Origin: Atrina japonica
Lineage: Eukaryota > Mollusca > Bivalvia > Pterioida > Pinnidae
Length of the DNA stretch: 64,000 nucleotides
Direction: 5' to 3'
Assembly: GCA_030159075.1 (NCBI GenBank)
Contig: BROG01000459.1
Span: 1-64,000 of the forward strand
Below are positions 50,626 to 63,050 of the stretch, in pieces. Position 1 is the stretch's first letter. Each line of letters starts with the position of its first letter. The translations under genes were made by a program, and so were the position numbers. The notes under the pieces are model-generated. The model made no database searches. It had not been told where the DNA came from and saw only the letters and a list, made by a program, of their open reading frames with translations.

Positions 50626-51253
50626 AATGAATATCAACTAATGAATACGGAAGAATCAATGAAGAGGTATAATGATCATGATATAATCTCCTTTTCAATA
50701 ACAAACTGTATCTAGATTCCCAGGAGGATAATCCAAATATGGATAAAATTGACTAATTGGATTTTGAGAAATTGAAAATGGGTTGTTTTCTTGGGTATTT
50801 GTAATATTTTCTTTTGATATCATTACCTTGAATATTTGTCATAACGGTCCTTAGTACTTTCCAAACAAAATTTACAAATATTGTTATATAGACAATACCA
50901 GTCCGTTTTAAATTGATAGAACATTGTATCAAACTGTAACCGATGTCACAATCAATGAAGATTTCCTAAGACTAAGTATTTCATCACTGTATGGCCGTCC
51001 CATACCCTGAAACAATGTGCCAATGAGGTAATTAATTTCACAATTTTGGAAGAAGGCTTTATGTTCTTCCTAATAATGTTATCATATGTAACAAAAATGT
51101 AGAGATTTTTTTTTAGATTTAGTATTTAATGACTGTATAGTTATACTGGCCCCACCCCAAACCCAGAACCCTGCACCCTGAGTCTTAAATAAAACTTGTA
51201 AAGCGTAACTATTTTTCTTACCTCATTGCATAGTCTCAGATTTTCATTTTCAG

Positions 51254-51511
51254 AATGGGGAAATCTAAAAAAAAAAATTTTTGTCCATAGCAATTGATAA
51301 TCTTGAAGACAAACCAGAGTACAAAACTATTGATTGCAGTAATTATGAAGACACATTTCTAAAACATTGATTTGAAGTCAGAGAGAACGTTGTATCAACA
51401 ATATTTGAAGCCTTATTTGCATCACCTGGGCATTTTGAATGGAAATCCGTCGATGAAATTAAAACGGATGTGAAAGATACTTTACAGAAGTGTAATACCC
51501 CACCATGTCAG
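51254..51511 (+). pseudogene. Gene B exon 2, frameshifted OTU-like N-half
   Basis: The acceptor TTTTCAG at 51253 and donor CAG|GTATGG at 51512 are kept. The start aligns with 'WENL' of A, but a run of 11 A creates a one-base insertion. After it, the frame reads 'AIDNLEDKPEYKTIDCSNY', then meets a TGA, then 'TIFEALFASPGHFEWKSVDE' and 'IKTDVKDTLQKCNTPPCQ'. The segment equivalent to 'TATLFEAISASL' in A is 'VSTIFEALFASP', so the catalytic Cys is also absent here. Confidence 0.8.
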
Positions 51512-51981
51512 GTATGGTAACAATATTTGTAAATGGTTTGAGGAATATATTTTTAAAGATAATTATAGAGAAATGCAAAAATATTCATACACTATTAAGT
51601 TTTACTGTATATTTCATATAAAATAACAATTTTTCAAAACAATATTGTGAAGCCATTTCTTATCACATTTCAATAAATTTTCACCGTAAAAAAGAAAATG
51701 TTTCCAAGTGTCATTTGTGGGGTGTAATTTTCTAATGTTTCATTTCAAAGAATTGACAATTTAAGCAAAGTAAAAATTAGACATAATTTTACTTACACAT
51801 GCTAAATTTTGTTAGTTACCATGTTCCAACATATGACCGATAATTGCAATAGAATATTTGGATTCATCCTTGTCACGCTAGCATTATTTAATATTAGTTG
51901 AACTTAATCACTGTCTGAAGTTTTATGTTCACAATGACATACACAATATTGATTTATGTAATTGTTTGTATATCGTTTAAG

Positions 51982-52231
51982 TTGAAGGAATGTCCACGTA
52001 ATGAGAGTTGGTTTCGTTTTTGGAATCGAAATTTGGAATCTGGACATCCTTTTGCACTGCACTATGTGTCGGATATATACAAAATACAGATACATGTAGT
52101 ATGTCTGTTGACCAGGAAAGCTGTATGTTTTTACCCATCGAGAGATGTGCTTGAAAGTAAACATATTCATTTGGGTCGTATTGGGGGAAATAAGTATGTC
52201 TCTCTTCAGCCATTACAGAGCAGGGAAGGAG
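51982..52231 (+). CDS. Gene B exon 3: OTU-like C-terminal half, open
   Basis: The exon is 250 nt, the same as in A, with acceptor GTTTAAG and donor GGAG|GTAAGT. It encodes 'SGHPFALHYVSDIYKIQIHV', 'AVCFYPSRDVLESKHIHLGR' and 'NKYVSLQP'. About two thirds of residues match A by eye. The acceptor has a weaker pyrimidine tract than in A. The frame is open, but the upstream exons are broken, so translation in a full-length protein is doubtful. Confidence 0.6.
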
Positions 52232-52802
52232 GTAAGTGGTTTGAATTTAATTTAAAGGCAAATGGCATACTAATCAAAACTATAGTGCACACATGCACTG
52301 CAAGTACTCGGAAAATGATAAAAACAACATGATACAAACACCACTAATTGACGATCACACGTGTACCGTTCACTGCTGTTACATGAACACGGAAAGTATC
52401 TAAGCACGAATGTACGTCAAATTGTGGGAAGTATTTCACAAAAAACAGCAATTACTCATTTTTCAAAATAAAAATATTGTATTTCTATACATATACTTTT
52501 ACCACTTTCAAGTTAAAAAGATAAAAACAAAAGAAGTATTTATATTCTCCGACCAGTTTGACTCCACGATTGAACAGAAGTGTAAGCCTTGACAGATTAA
52601 GACTTCTTCAGGGTAAATTAAAAAAAGGGTGGTAAATTATTAATTTTTTCAGCTTCATTTCCTTCCTCAAAGCATTTCAACGCTCTATATCTGTTTAAAC
52701 GCGCAGCACAATGTCTATATCGATTCTTTCTCTCTTCTGTTTCTGTCCTTTGTGTATTGTTTATTTGCTACCTGTATGGCAACGTGTTTACTTCTTTATG
52801 GA

Positions 52803-53079
52803 GAACCCGCTTGGCTCATTTGGTAGCGTGCTCGACTCTTGATCGTGAGGTCGTGTGTTCTAGTCCAGCTGGCGGTAGATTGATTTCCTGTCCTTCGGAT
52901 AGGACAGTAAAAACCAAGGTCCCGTGTTACAGTAGGTGTTGGCACGTTAAAGATCCCACACTGCTCAATGGCCGTAAGTGTCGAGCCAAAATTTAAAGCC
53001 CTTCGCAGACATTTGGTGACGTCTCCATATGTTTGAAATATTCATGAGTGGGATGTTAAACAACAATAAACAAATAAAT
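52803..53079 (+). repeat. tRNA-derived SINE, family 2
   Basis: The head 'cttggctcatttggtagcgt' contains an A box (TGGCTCATTTGG). The B box region 'gtgttctagtcc' is degraded. The body 'ggtcccgtgttacagtaggt' and end 'gtgggatgttaaacaacaat', with an 'aaacaaataaat' tail, match the minus copy at 9604-9880. Confidence 0.88.
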
Positions 53080-53305
53080 TTCATTGAGCAATGGTTGGTA
53101 AACTCGGACTCATCTCAATTCATATCCATCTCAACTCGTATCCTCTTGGGCTAAGTCATTGGACACTCGGTAATCTTCGTAAAATTTACCGAAAGTTAAT
53201 TTGCAATGCTCATAGTAATGGGTCACAAAACTGATATTACGGCTTGCGTTTGGCAAGATTGCTGCATTGCATTTGTTATGTTTACCGCCATATGGTCTCT
53301 TTGGG

Positions 53306-53307
<2 letters not shown>

Positions 53308-53371
<64 letters not shown>
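53308..53371. repeat. (TA)n microsatellite
   Basis: About 62 bp of uninterrupted TA. Confidence 0.97.
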
Positions 53372-53376
<5 letters not shown>

Positions 53377-53654
53377 TACATAAAATGGCCATGTAAAATT
53401 GTTCATTTACGACAGCTCATATCGCTTTAAGGCATTACTGAAGCTTTAATATATTTTGTATCGACAAGTAGCCTGTCAACCCTGTTATGATTTAATTCAG
53501 ATTTTAATTTTTTTTTTAATTTGTGACAATTTACCTTGGTAGACTATTAAGTGATTGAAAGTATTTACATGTTTTCGGTTTCCTGTATGAAAAAGAAATT
53601 GTTTGTCAAAATGTTCCGTATAATAGAGGAATAATTTAGTTGTTCACGCTCCCT

Positions 53655-53656
<2 letters not shown>

Positions 53657-53716
<60 letters not shown>
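53657..53716. repeat. (AC)n microsatellite
   Basis: About 60 bp of AC dinucleotides. Confidence 0.97.
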
Positions 53717-53720
<4 letters not shown>

Positions 53721-54875
53721 TACACTTCTTTGACGGGATGTATCATGGTTCAAAGACATCAGTGTATCAGTCTTTTGTACAAGCTTATAATTTCTACATC
53801 CCTTATCATAATATCCTAAAACTTGGAATAAGAGTTCAGTATAGGGAAGTGATGTGTCATGTCTTTGAGTCAAGGTCATGCCCTTGATGTAACTATTGAC
53901 ACAAGTACTTTTGTGCCGATTATGTCTTTTTAGTTTTTATTTCGTCAACCTTTATTGTTGGCACAGAAGTTATTCGAAAGTGGTGTCATGACCTTGTGTG
54001 AAGTTCATACCGCTGATGTCAATGTCACTGTATACTTAGACTGATTTTTTGTCCGGGCCATAGTACATACAAAATCAACGTGAATGTTATTACAGAAAAT
54101 GACTTTTTATTTACTGATGGAACGGTGTATCTAAACAAAATTCCCGAACATTACAGAAATTAAATTGGAGCTTGATATTACTATTTTGTATGTGGTGTTT
54201 AAAGAGAACACGTGGAACACTCTTTTAAATAGTCTTTATTCCTTTATTTTCTCAATATTGACTTCGGAACATGAAGCAACAGTAGTATGGGATGCAAAGC
54301 TATTTTGTTGATACTTTGACGAATCAGGTCAAAAGCAATAGGTACACTACGCGTTACAAGCAAAGTCTTGTCAGATAAATTACTTCATTCTCAGTTTAAA
54401 AGATTACGATTATCATAGCGATATTCTTAACAAACGTTTGGGTGATCCAGTAACATGAAGCCAAATTGATCAGTGCTTAAAACTATATTGCTTTCACGAT
54501 TATTAGGAACAATCAGATTTAAATCGGGTTGACAAAAAAGAAAAAGAGAATATAATTACTTTCCCAAGCATATATAACAATATTAATTATTTCGAAATTA
54601 TACATTGATATTTTCGTTGTAGTAAACTTATTTCAAGAGGAATAAATTTTGTTTAAAATCATTGTGATTTAGATTATTTTACACAAGAAATATATGTATG
54701 ATAATTACTATGAAAATGTCCAAGTTTACATTATCTGGGACACTAAAAGTTATTCTGATATTTAAAGTACAGTACAATATTGCATATCATACCTGTTACG
54801 GTTCGACATGTTATCGTTTCTTGATATTCATTCCTAGACATGTGCTGAGGTCAAGCCCTTCTCTTACAATTTCAG

Positions 54876-55447
54876 TAAGAAAAGGAAAAAATGAAGGCAG
54901 CAAAGACGAGGAAATCAGTTGCATGAGAGCGGAAAATCAGCGACTAACAAGTAAACTACATGACGCTCTAGAGGAAAATAAACAACTTACTGAAAGAATT
55001 GTAGAACTGGAAAACATTATAGAAATTTCAAAACATCAAATACCTGAGAATTTCCGTTCCTTGCATTTATCTCATCAACAATCTAACATAGACTATAACT
55101 CATTGACAGAAGAAAATGAAAGACTAAAATTAAAACTTTCCAAATTAGAAAAGGAATATAATGAACTTAAAGCAAACGAAATCATCCAATTAAACAGAAT
55201 TAGCATTCTGGAAAATGACAGAAATGCTGATAGAAAGAGGATTGACGACTTGGAAAAGAGATTCGACCAATTTTGCAATGCCACTGGTAATGACAGAAAA
55301 AGTTATTTCCCGACACAGACACCGACACCAAGGACTTTACTCCCACCCATTGATACGGGATTAGCTCAAGAACCAATAGATCAAAAAGTGAAAAAGAAAA
55401 AACCCACTTTTGCTAAAAGAAAAGCGTTAGAGAAGAAACCTACATAA
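54876..55447 (+). CDS. Gene B exon 4: coiled coil and basic tail, open
   Basis: The acceptor is CTTACAATTTCAG. The exon is 572 nt ending in TAA, and would enter in phase 1 as in A. The coiled coil runs from 'EEISCMRAENQRLTSKLHDA' to 'LEKRFDQFCN'. 'TPRTLLPPIDTG' and the basic 'KVKKKKPTFAKRKALEKK' follow. It is about 25 codons shorter than A, mainly within the coiled coil. No stop or frameshift is present, in contrast to exons 1 and 2. This suggests either recent decay of the 5' end or residual use of the 3' end. Confidence 0.65.
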
Positions 55448-56145
55448 TACTAGTAGTGTTATTATATACTGCATAGATTTTTGTGACATTTTGTCTGTAC
55501 TTTAAAGAATTAAATTAATTATATTTTCATAATATACTGTATGATGATATTATTTATCGGATTATTATAAAAATATATAACACTTATAGTTACTGTAAAT
55601 CACACACCAACAAAGATGTACATATAGTAGCATAAACATACTGTGACACCTAACCCTAAATAATGTGAGCCAATTAAAATTAAGGCCTACAGGTCAGGGT
55701 TTGCAGGGGTTCTTCAATCTGATTTTTAAAATAATGAAATTAAATTAACTGTATATTCTATAATAAAAAATAAAAGTCGCCATCACGCTACTCCGTGTAC
55801 TTATCATATTTTCTACATATTGATAACAAACAGCCATTACATTCTAATGCATGCAGAACAATAGGACACATCATTTCATTTAATTTAATTACTTAATATT
55901 ATCTTAAGTTCATAAACACAGATACGTATTCATTCTATTTCAAATTGAGTTATTACTTCACCAGGAGACAAAAACAGAGAACTAATACTTACAAAATTCA
56001 CCTCAGTTATATGGTCATAAATTGTAGATTGAAAGGTGTTCACTCCTTTAGAACCCGGCACACACTGATTTGTAGAACAATGACAAAAGTTTGAATACAA
56101 CTTTAGCGTAACCTATGGCAGCGTTTTAGTATCACCCTACATAAA
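55448..56145. other. 3' flank of gene B, no gene
   Basis: AT-rich DNA between the gene B stop and the 21-bp repeat array. No recognisable feature. Confidence 0.5.
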
Positions 56146-56595
56146 ACATATTATTTCCTACGTAAGACTTAAAATCTTCCATGTAAGACTTATCATATCG
56201 TACGTAGGACTTAGTATCGCCTACGTAGGACTTAGTATCTCCTACGTTGGACTTGTTATCTCCTACGTAAGACTTAAAATCTTCCATGTAAGACTTATTA
56301 TATCGTACGTAGTACTTAGTATCTCCTACGTAGGACTTAGTATTGCCTACGTAGTACTTAGTATCTCCTACGTAGGACTTAGCATCGCCTACGTCAGACT
56401 TAGTATCTCCTACGTAGGACTTATTATCTCCTACGTAGGACTTAGTATCGCCTACGTAGGACTTAGTATCTCCTACGTAGGACTTATTATCTCTTACATA
56501 GGACTTATTATCGCCTACGTAGGACTTATTATCTCTTACATAGAACTTATTATCGCCTACGTAGGACTTATTATCTCCTACTTAAGACTTATTAT
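56146..56595. repeat. 21-bp palindromic minisatellite, CCTACGTAGG core
   Basis: About 20 copies of 'tcctacgtaggacttagtat' plus one base. Each contains the 10-bp palindrome CCTACGTAGG or a one-base variant. Alternating variants ('tcgcctacg', 'tctcctacg', 'tcttacata') suggest a higher-order repeat. Confidence 0.93.
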
Positions 56596-56943
56596 GAGTC
56601 CTACAAAATAGATATACATCTAGTCTTGGTTTTCAAAATATAAAATGATAATCAGATCTGTGTTTATATTCATTGTGTTGCAATAAAATAATGAAGACAA
56701 GAACATGATTATACACTCACTCTTTCTCTCTATCTCTAACAATGAATGTATTACCTTTTCTTTTCAACTCTTTCAAACCATAACATTTATTAAAATTGAT
56801 AATCAATACTTAATGACGTCAGTATTGTACGATTTCATAAAACATAGGTCTTATAAAATGCTTTTATACGCTTTTATTTATTTATGATACACAATTTAAA
56901 ATGTGAGAACACCTTACAAAAATTTCAGTCGTACAGATATAAA

Positions 56944-57069
56944 TCTTACAGTCTTTGTTTGACTAATATGGGATATACACCGTCAGTAAATTCCATATGG
57001 AGCTCTTGTTACATATAGAATTTACTGACAATGTATATCCTATATTAGGTCAAACAAAGAATGTGTAAG
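56944..57069. repeat. Long hairpin, arms about 57-60 bp
   Basis: The left arm 56944-57000 starts 'cttacagtctttgtttgact' and ends 'cagtaaattccatatgg'. The right arm 57010-57069 starts 'acatatagaatttactgac' and ends 'caaacaaagaatgtgtaag'. Pairing is nearly complete around a loop of about 9 bp. Confidence 0.85.
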
Positions 57070-58659
57070 TTATAAAATATATGATGTATGCTCAAGCGAG
57101 ATCCAATGGATACTTATTTTATAAATACCCAATGAATTTGGTTAGAGCCGCGAGCACCGCTACTTGGTCCCTGGTTCGTTCAACCGGATGACTTGGCAGG
57201 GGCTTGTCCGACTATTCATCTTATAATGTGTAAACAAAAACTCAAATACAGGTAATTGCAATTGATGTATGATTTTATTATAATAAACTAAAATAAAATA
57301 ACTAACAAAGGCATAAATAACACGCAAAGGACGGTAACACAATCCTAATGACGGCTATTAACCAAGTTAACTTCTGTATTTGAAAAATTTAGAAATAACA
57401 TGTGTGAGAAGAGTCCATGATACTACATCTACAGAAAAATACAAGAAAACCAATGTGGACGAAACTGAGTACGTCAACATCAGGTAAGTATTTATTAAAA
57501 ACCTCCCTCCCCCCCTCCCCCCCCCCCCCCGGCTTCCCAACGTGAGTAGGCTGCATATCAATTTTTTATTTCCTACATTTTATTTATCATATTACTTCAG
57601 CTGTACAGAATATCAAATGCCTATTCTATTCTAACTTAATCTAAAGTTTTAATGAACCCCTGCTTCTCCTAGTATCCAGAATTCTTGATCTAGTCCTATA
57701 AGACTATGGTTAACATTCCGAAAACCAACGGTCTACGTCTTATAAAGTAAATATTTAGAGTCAAATATATTACCTGTACTCTCCTTTCATACAGAAAGAG
57801 AGCATGTGCACATTCAGCATAAAAGGTAATAACGCCTGTGATTGGTCAACTGTAAACTCTCTCGATCAAATAGAAGATGGCAATATCTATATTAATTACA
57901 TAGTATCAAGTCTGCATACTGAACAGCTTCATTGTAAATATATTGTGTGGTTTTGAAGTCATAACTATATACATATAAATATAGATTAAACAAGAGTGTT
58001 AGTTGATTATCATGTTTATCTTACTCGAATTAGTTATTTTTTAAAATTTGGAAATATTAGGTTTGCCGAGTGTCGTTTCAAATTTTGAAAATTAACTACC
58101 GTAACTGAAAAACGCTGATTGATAGTATAGATTATTAGCCTACATCACGTCTAGACACTATCGGGCTTGGACTCTCATGATCGCGTCAAACTTGTACGTC
58201 ACTTCATCTGATGACGTCTTTTAGTGCTTTTGACGTCACTAAAACAGCCCTGTTGGTTATTTGTAAATGTTAACTGACTGCAGCTTACTTTACACGAGTT
58301 ATGGTAAAATATATATTAAACTGAGAATGAAAGTTAAAAAAGAGCAGAGCTAAACTACTGGTGTATTACAATATACTGTTGTTGTCTATCTGTTGTAACA
58401 CGCCCTGGTTACTAAAAAAACGGTTTATATTTTACAGAATTATGGTTGTGTTTTGAATATTTCATAAATCAAGAAAATAACAAATTGTATTATAAAACTT
58501 CAGATTGAGTTTTGTGATACATTGATTTCATTTTCAGGTTTGAAGCACGATATATAAGTTATTTTAAAAATGTTTAACATGGGCATTTATGTTTATTATG
58601 TAAGACTGCAATTTGATCATATATTATATTTTATCTCGTCAGTTAAAAAACCTACATTT
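57070..58659. other. No recognised gene; C-rich tract at 57507-57530
   Basis: Non-coding AT-rich DNA with one poly(C) run of about 24 bp interrupted by T. No other feature is supported. Confidence 0.5.
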
Positions 58660-59960
58660 TTAAACAAAATTGCTAATATTTGATATCAATCGGTATGAAT
58701 GTAAGATAATTATTTTCCACAGTATACATGAAGGATTAAATTCAGAATATGTAACTTGTTGAATATTAACAATCAATCAGAGTACACACGGTTTCCGATT
58801 GGAGGATTCGTAGAAAGGAACCACAGTCAAAACAGTCCTGAGTACAAATCTGTTATTTCTTAAGGTATGCTATCAGTATGATGCAGGGTTCGGGGGAATA
58901 CAATGTTATATTAATCCGATCAGATAAAGGCAATTTTTATTTAGTGTTAAAACAGATATATATAACCAGTGTCAGATTGTGTGAATCTTAGAGATGTTAC
59001 GCGTGTTGGACGTTCATTGAACTGAATTCCGATGGCCTTGTGAATATCTGTAATAAAACATCTGCAATAAAAAATCTCCCTCCAATCCCATGATGACGGC
59101 GTCAACGACATCGCGGTTTTCAAAATTCATATATATCCAACGCTCCCAAACATGTCACATTTTTATTAATTCTTTCTCCTTTAAAAATATAACGGGAAAT
59201 CTCATGTGCCGAAGCTGTACAGTATATTTTCCTTTGTAAGGGACGAATATTTCATCTTAATATCTGTATTCCTGCTCTGAAGTGCATCTTTCCACTTTGG
59301 ATAGGTGCTTCTCCCACTGTGGACAAGGGAATTGACAAAAATAACGGAAACGTTTTCCTTTTCTATATGAGGTGGGGTAAGACAACATTCTCACGTGACA
59401 TTGGTATGATGTCATACAATAGGTTGTAAAGATATTGTGAAAACTTTTTTAAGTGAATTGTTTGTAGTTTGAAATTTGTAATTTCATAATTAATTCATTC
59501 AAATAATTGTTAAAATCATTAATTCAATTTAAAAACTTTCGTTGACTTTTGGTGTTATTTCAAAATGTGACTACTGGAATGTGAAACGATGGCCGAGTGA
59601 GTAAATCGACTGCATTCGAAATCACTGGATATGTTCAAACTGTTATACTATTTACTACGAAAAAGTAGGCATAGTCGCTGCAAGTTAATTGAATTGACGT
59701 GGGAGAAATAGAATCAATTGCAACTATCAATGATGGACAGAGATCTCTTAACTCTTATGTTAAATACGAAAATATTAAATATTTGACACTCGATTTAGGA
59801 GATATCTGTCCAGCATTGATAGTGCTGATAGATTCTATAAATTTGATCTACTATTTTGCTAAGCCAGAATTTCTCTATCCACTCCCTAGGGTGTACACAA
59901 GCTACACTTCCTGTGACGTCACAATATGATCTTATAACGTAAGACTTTTCTATGATTAGA
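58660..59960 (+). repeat. Duplicated 3' flank block, copy B
   Basis: Counterpart of 42880-44560. Shared stretches include 'aatatttgatatcaatcggt', 'cacggtttccgattggagga', 'gcgtcaacgacatcgcgg' and 'ctcatgtgccgaagctgt'. It shows that the A/B duplication covered DNA well beyond the genes. Confidence 0.75.
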
Positions 59961-60626
59961 ATATAGTGCATGAAATGTTGTGATAGATTTTATTTATGTG
60001 CATTAACATTTATCTGAAGCATGGGAGAAAATAATCAAACAATGGTGTGGTGAATAGAACGGAACTCCCGCTACTTTTTGTAGATTTTTGCGTGACAAAC
60101 ATTTTGCTTTTTTCACTTTCTCTCTATCTATTATATTTTTCGAAATAATTACCAATAACACCAAAAATCCACTTAAATATGATGAATTGACTACTACATG
60201 TAGGTTAGTTTACAGTTAGCCTGACCTGGTTGCCACGCCCTTATGCATTTTTTTACCCAAGCGCCAAATACAGACCTACTGTACAGAATCTATATTTAAA
60301 ATTTTACCTCTGAACTCGGGCATCGCCGACACTTTTATCAAGTGCATACGTTGAATTTTTAAAGTAAATAATATCCCTATTTAAAAAATACAAGTATTGT
60401 ATAGATCTATGAGGTATATCTACAGTACATTTTTATTTTTCAAAAGTAAGCCCTACGAGTACAAAATGTAAGGAAATACAACTAGCGACTGAATTATCGT
60501 GGCCGTGATCCAGAATACTATTTAATATCCCTGAGAGGGAAGTAACTTTGGTATCATTTTTAATGTTCCCATCTATATAGACGACTGTGAAATGATTGAA
60601 AAGTTGACAGATTAAAAGTTGAAGTA

Positions 60627-60932
60627 TTGTCTGATGTACGAAGAAATACTTACCCTGGTACAAGTGTGTATAATGGTACAAGACATGTAAAATGTAAATT
60701 TCCCAGTGATATTGTCTCTTTACCCTGGACTGTTAGTTTCAGTATTGATGAAAAACACAAAAAATACTGTAAACTGGTGCATAACAATCAAGTGAAAGTA
60801 TGTAGTGGCTGCTTGTCAGCAGACCATATGTTTAAACAATGTCCTAATGTGAAATGTTTTAGATGTAATGAATATGGGCATATGAAAAATGATTGTAAAG
60901 AACAAAGGCGTTCAAGGTGTAAAAACAAATAA
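60627..60932 (+). CDS. LINE ORF1 C-terminal part with two CCHC zinc knuckles
   Basis: An open frame of 101 codons. It starts 'VRRNTYPGTSVYNGTRHVKC' (after Met-Ser-Asp) and continues to 'LPWTVSF'. Two zinc knuckles follow, 'CSGCLSADHMFKQC' and 'CFRCNEYGHMKNDC', both C-x2-C-x4-H-x4-C, and then a basic tail. In LINE ORF1 or Gag-like proteins this region binds RNA. It is probably only the end of ORF1, since no longer upstream open frame is seen, and it should be regarded as a transposon remnant and not a host gene. Confidence 0.75.
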   Translation: MSDVRRNTYPGTSVYNGTRHVKCKFPSDIVSLPWTVSFSIDEKHKKYCKLVHNNQVKVCSGCLSADHMFKQCPNVKCFRCNEYGHMKNDCKEQRRSRCKNK

Positions 60933-62442
60933 GTTCAAAAAATAGAATGTATAAAATATAAGAATAAGAATGTTTATTTCACATATAACAATTACAGTAA
61001 TCATCATGTCTGGAAATATTTTATTATGTTCTAATAATTGTAATGGTTTAACATGTATTGATAAAATTAAAAAAATATAATTCTGTTCTAGATAACAGAA
61101 GAATACATATACTATGTTAACAGGAGACCATCTGGAATGCTGAGATTGTAGAACAAGTCAAAAGTGTAATAAATTGTGAATTATAATACAACAATGGAGT
61201 AAATAAAAGACATGGGATAGCAATTTGAGTAAATAAAAATATTCTAATAATGCTAAATTGATACATTAATTTCTTTTCGTTATATAAATACCGGTTTTCT
61301 GATTATAATTTGATTCATCTCCCTTTACTATTTACCTGTACGATAGAATTTCCACGTGAAATACAAGATTTTTCAGCGTAATGTGTGTTATTCGGGTATT
61401 TGAGCGGTTTTTTTCTCATTGCGAGCTCGTTATCGGAAGGAAAAGTATATATATATTTTTAGATAGATAATATTTTCCAACAATCCCTCCCTACAATATC
61501 TTATTTATCTACACTTAAATAACACATGACTATACATGTATATGTATATATATAATGTTAAATATATTGCATGTAAATCCCCAGGTCTAGATGAGGTTCG
61601 ATCATCTATAGTCCTAAGATAATGGTCTGCACTGCCATCGGACACAGGTTTCCAATGATTAAAAATTTAATTGGTTTTTCCTGGGCGGCTAACATTGTCG
61701 ATGGAGGAGATTATGGGTAAAATTATGTTATGACATAGTAGTTGTGTGTATTGTTTTGTTGTGTTCAATACGATTGTTAAATAACAGTAGATGTATATCA
61801 ATATTTTGGTATATGTATTTGCGAAAATATAACGAGCTACATATCCTATATTTGTGTTTTTGTTATTTATTTGTTATTTAGAAAAGATAATATTTATTTT
61901 CGGACTTAAGGGAGAAAATAAAAAAGATAACCATGGTAGATTTATACATATATCTATTGAAATAGAAAATGAGATATACAATATTATAAGTATTTAATCT
62001 CCAAATAATAGAATTGAAAAATTAAAATTTTTCAAACATATAAATGGTAGAATTAAAGGTTATAAGAATATTATATGCCTGGGTGAATTTAATTGTACTC
62101 TATCAAGTTTAGATAGACGTGGAACAACAAAACATGTAAATGACTCTGCTTATAATGAGTTAAAAAAAACTTATGAATGAAAATAATTTATTAGATATTT
62201 ACAGGGAAAGGTAACCTAACAAAATATTTTTTCATTCAAACGTTTGTCAAATGATACTTTACAACAAAGTAGAAAAGATAATATATTAATTTCTAGAGAA
62301 TTGTCAGTAAACATACAAAATGTGTACTATAATGATACTAGTTTCAGTGGCCACAGTTTTATTTGAAATGCAATTTTTCTAATGTTGAAAGAGGTCCAGG
62401 TGTCTGGATATTAAATAATACTCTTTTAATATAAAAAAATTC

Positions 62443-63050
62443 AGATACCAAAGTATAAATCAATAGAATGTCCAGAACATAGATACAAATCCGCTAAAAA
62501 CTGACAAACACGGACCTCTGGAAACCAAGAGGTGGGATCAGGTGCCATGGAGGAGTAAGCATCCCCTGTCGACTGGTCACACCCGCCGTGAGTCCACAGT
62601 CAAGTCCAATGAAACACATGAGGAGTGTATCCTCGTCACAACTTGTACACACGTCTCAACAACCGCCAACGAAAAGGCAACTCAACATTTCACTTAGTGA
62701 AACAGAGTAGTCGCAAACAAGACTATTATACCGACCATAAAATTTGCGGAACGTTGACATTAAAATCGGATTTCGATATCCCTGTGTCAATAATTTGTCA
62801 GTGAGTAGTTTACCTCTGTATATGAAATCTCCATATGTTGTACACGCCCTGGCATATCGGATCATTTGTGAAATAGAAATTCCATATGCGGGTGACTGAG
62901 GGATATTACTAATTAAATGTGGAAAATTTACGATGGGAAAGCCGAAATCGTCGCGTTTATCGTATAGCTTACTTGCTAATTTCCCGTCTGTGTTTATATT
63001 AAGTAAAATGTTTAAGTATGAAGCGTGTGTGCTTGATTCTGTTGTAGATA
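62443..63050 (-). mobile_element. RT element copy R4, 5'-truncated, inserted in LINE
   Basis: On the minus strand an RT C-terminal region reads 'THASYLNILLNINTDGKLAS', 'KLYDKRDDFGFPIVNFPHLI', 'SPAYGISISQMIRYARACTT', 'RGKLLTDKLLTQGYRNPILM' and 'STFRKFYGRYNSLVCDYSVS'. It then runs into the tail at 62443-62690 with 'gtggaggagtaagcatcccc'-type sequence. The open frame at 62656-63177 begins in LINE DNA and enters the RT. The coding start is cut at 'TTESS', as expected for 5' truncation. A possible duplication 'atataaaa' flanks it (62432 and 63052). This kind of RT tail is widespread in bivalve and other invertebrate genomes; element class (Penelope-like, other non-LTR) not settled. Confidence 0.8.

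Larger units (their letters stand above)
52232..54875 (+). other. Gene B intron 3
   Basis: About 2.6 kb. It holds the SINE at 52803-53079, (TA)n at 53308-53371, a MITE-end fragment at 53460-53545 and (AC)n at 53657-53716. No other coding signal was recognised. Confidence 0.6.
49680..55447 (+). other. Gene B: tandem paralogue of gene A, partly decayed
   Basis: Gene-level summary. The order of exons, the splice sites and the phase of the last two coding exons match gene A. Exon 1 (49714-49859) is shortened from 277 to 146 nt, leaving phase 2 instead of 1. Exon 2 (51254-51511) has an extra A in a poly(A) run and an in-frame stop. Exons 3 (51982-52231, 250 nt as in A) and 4 (54876-55447) are open. 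The start-to-start distance from A is about 21.9 kb. It is probably a pseudogene, or a copy from which only the 3' part could be used. Confidence 0.75.
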
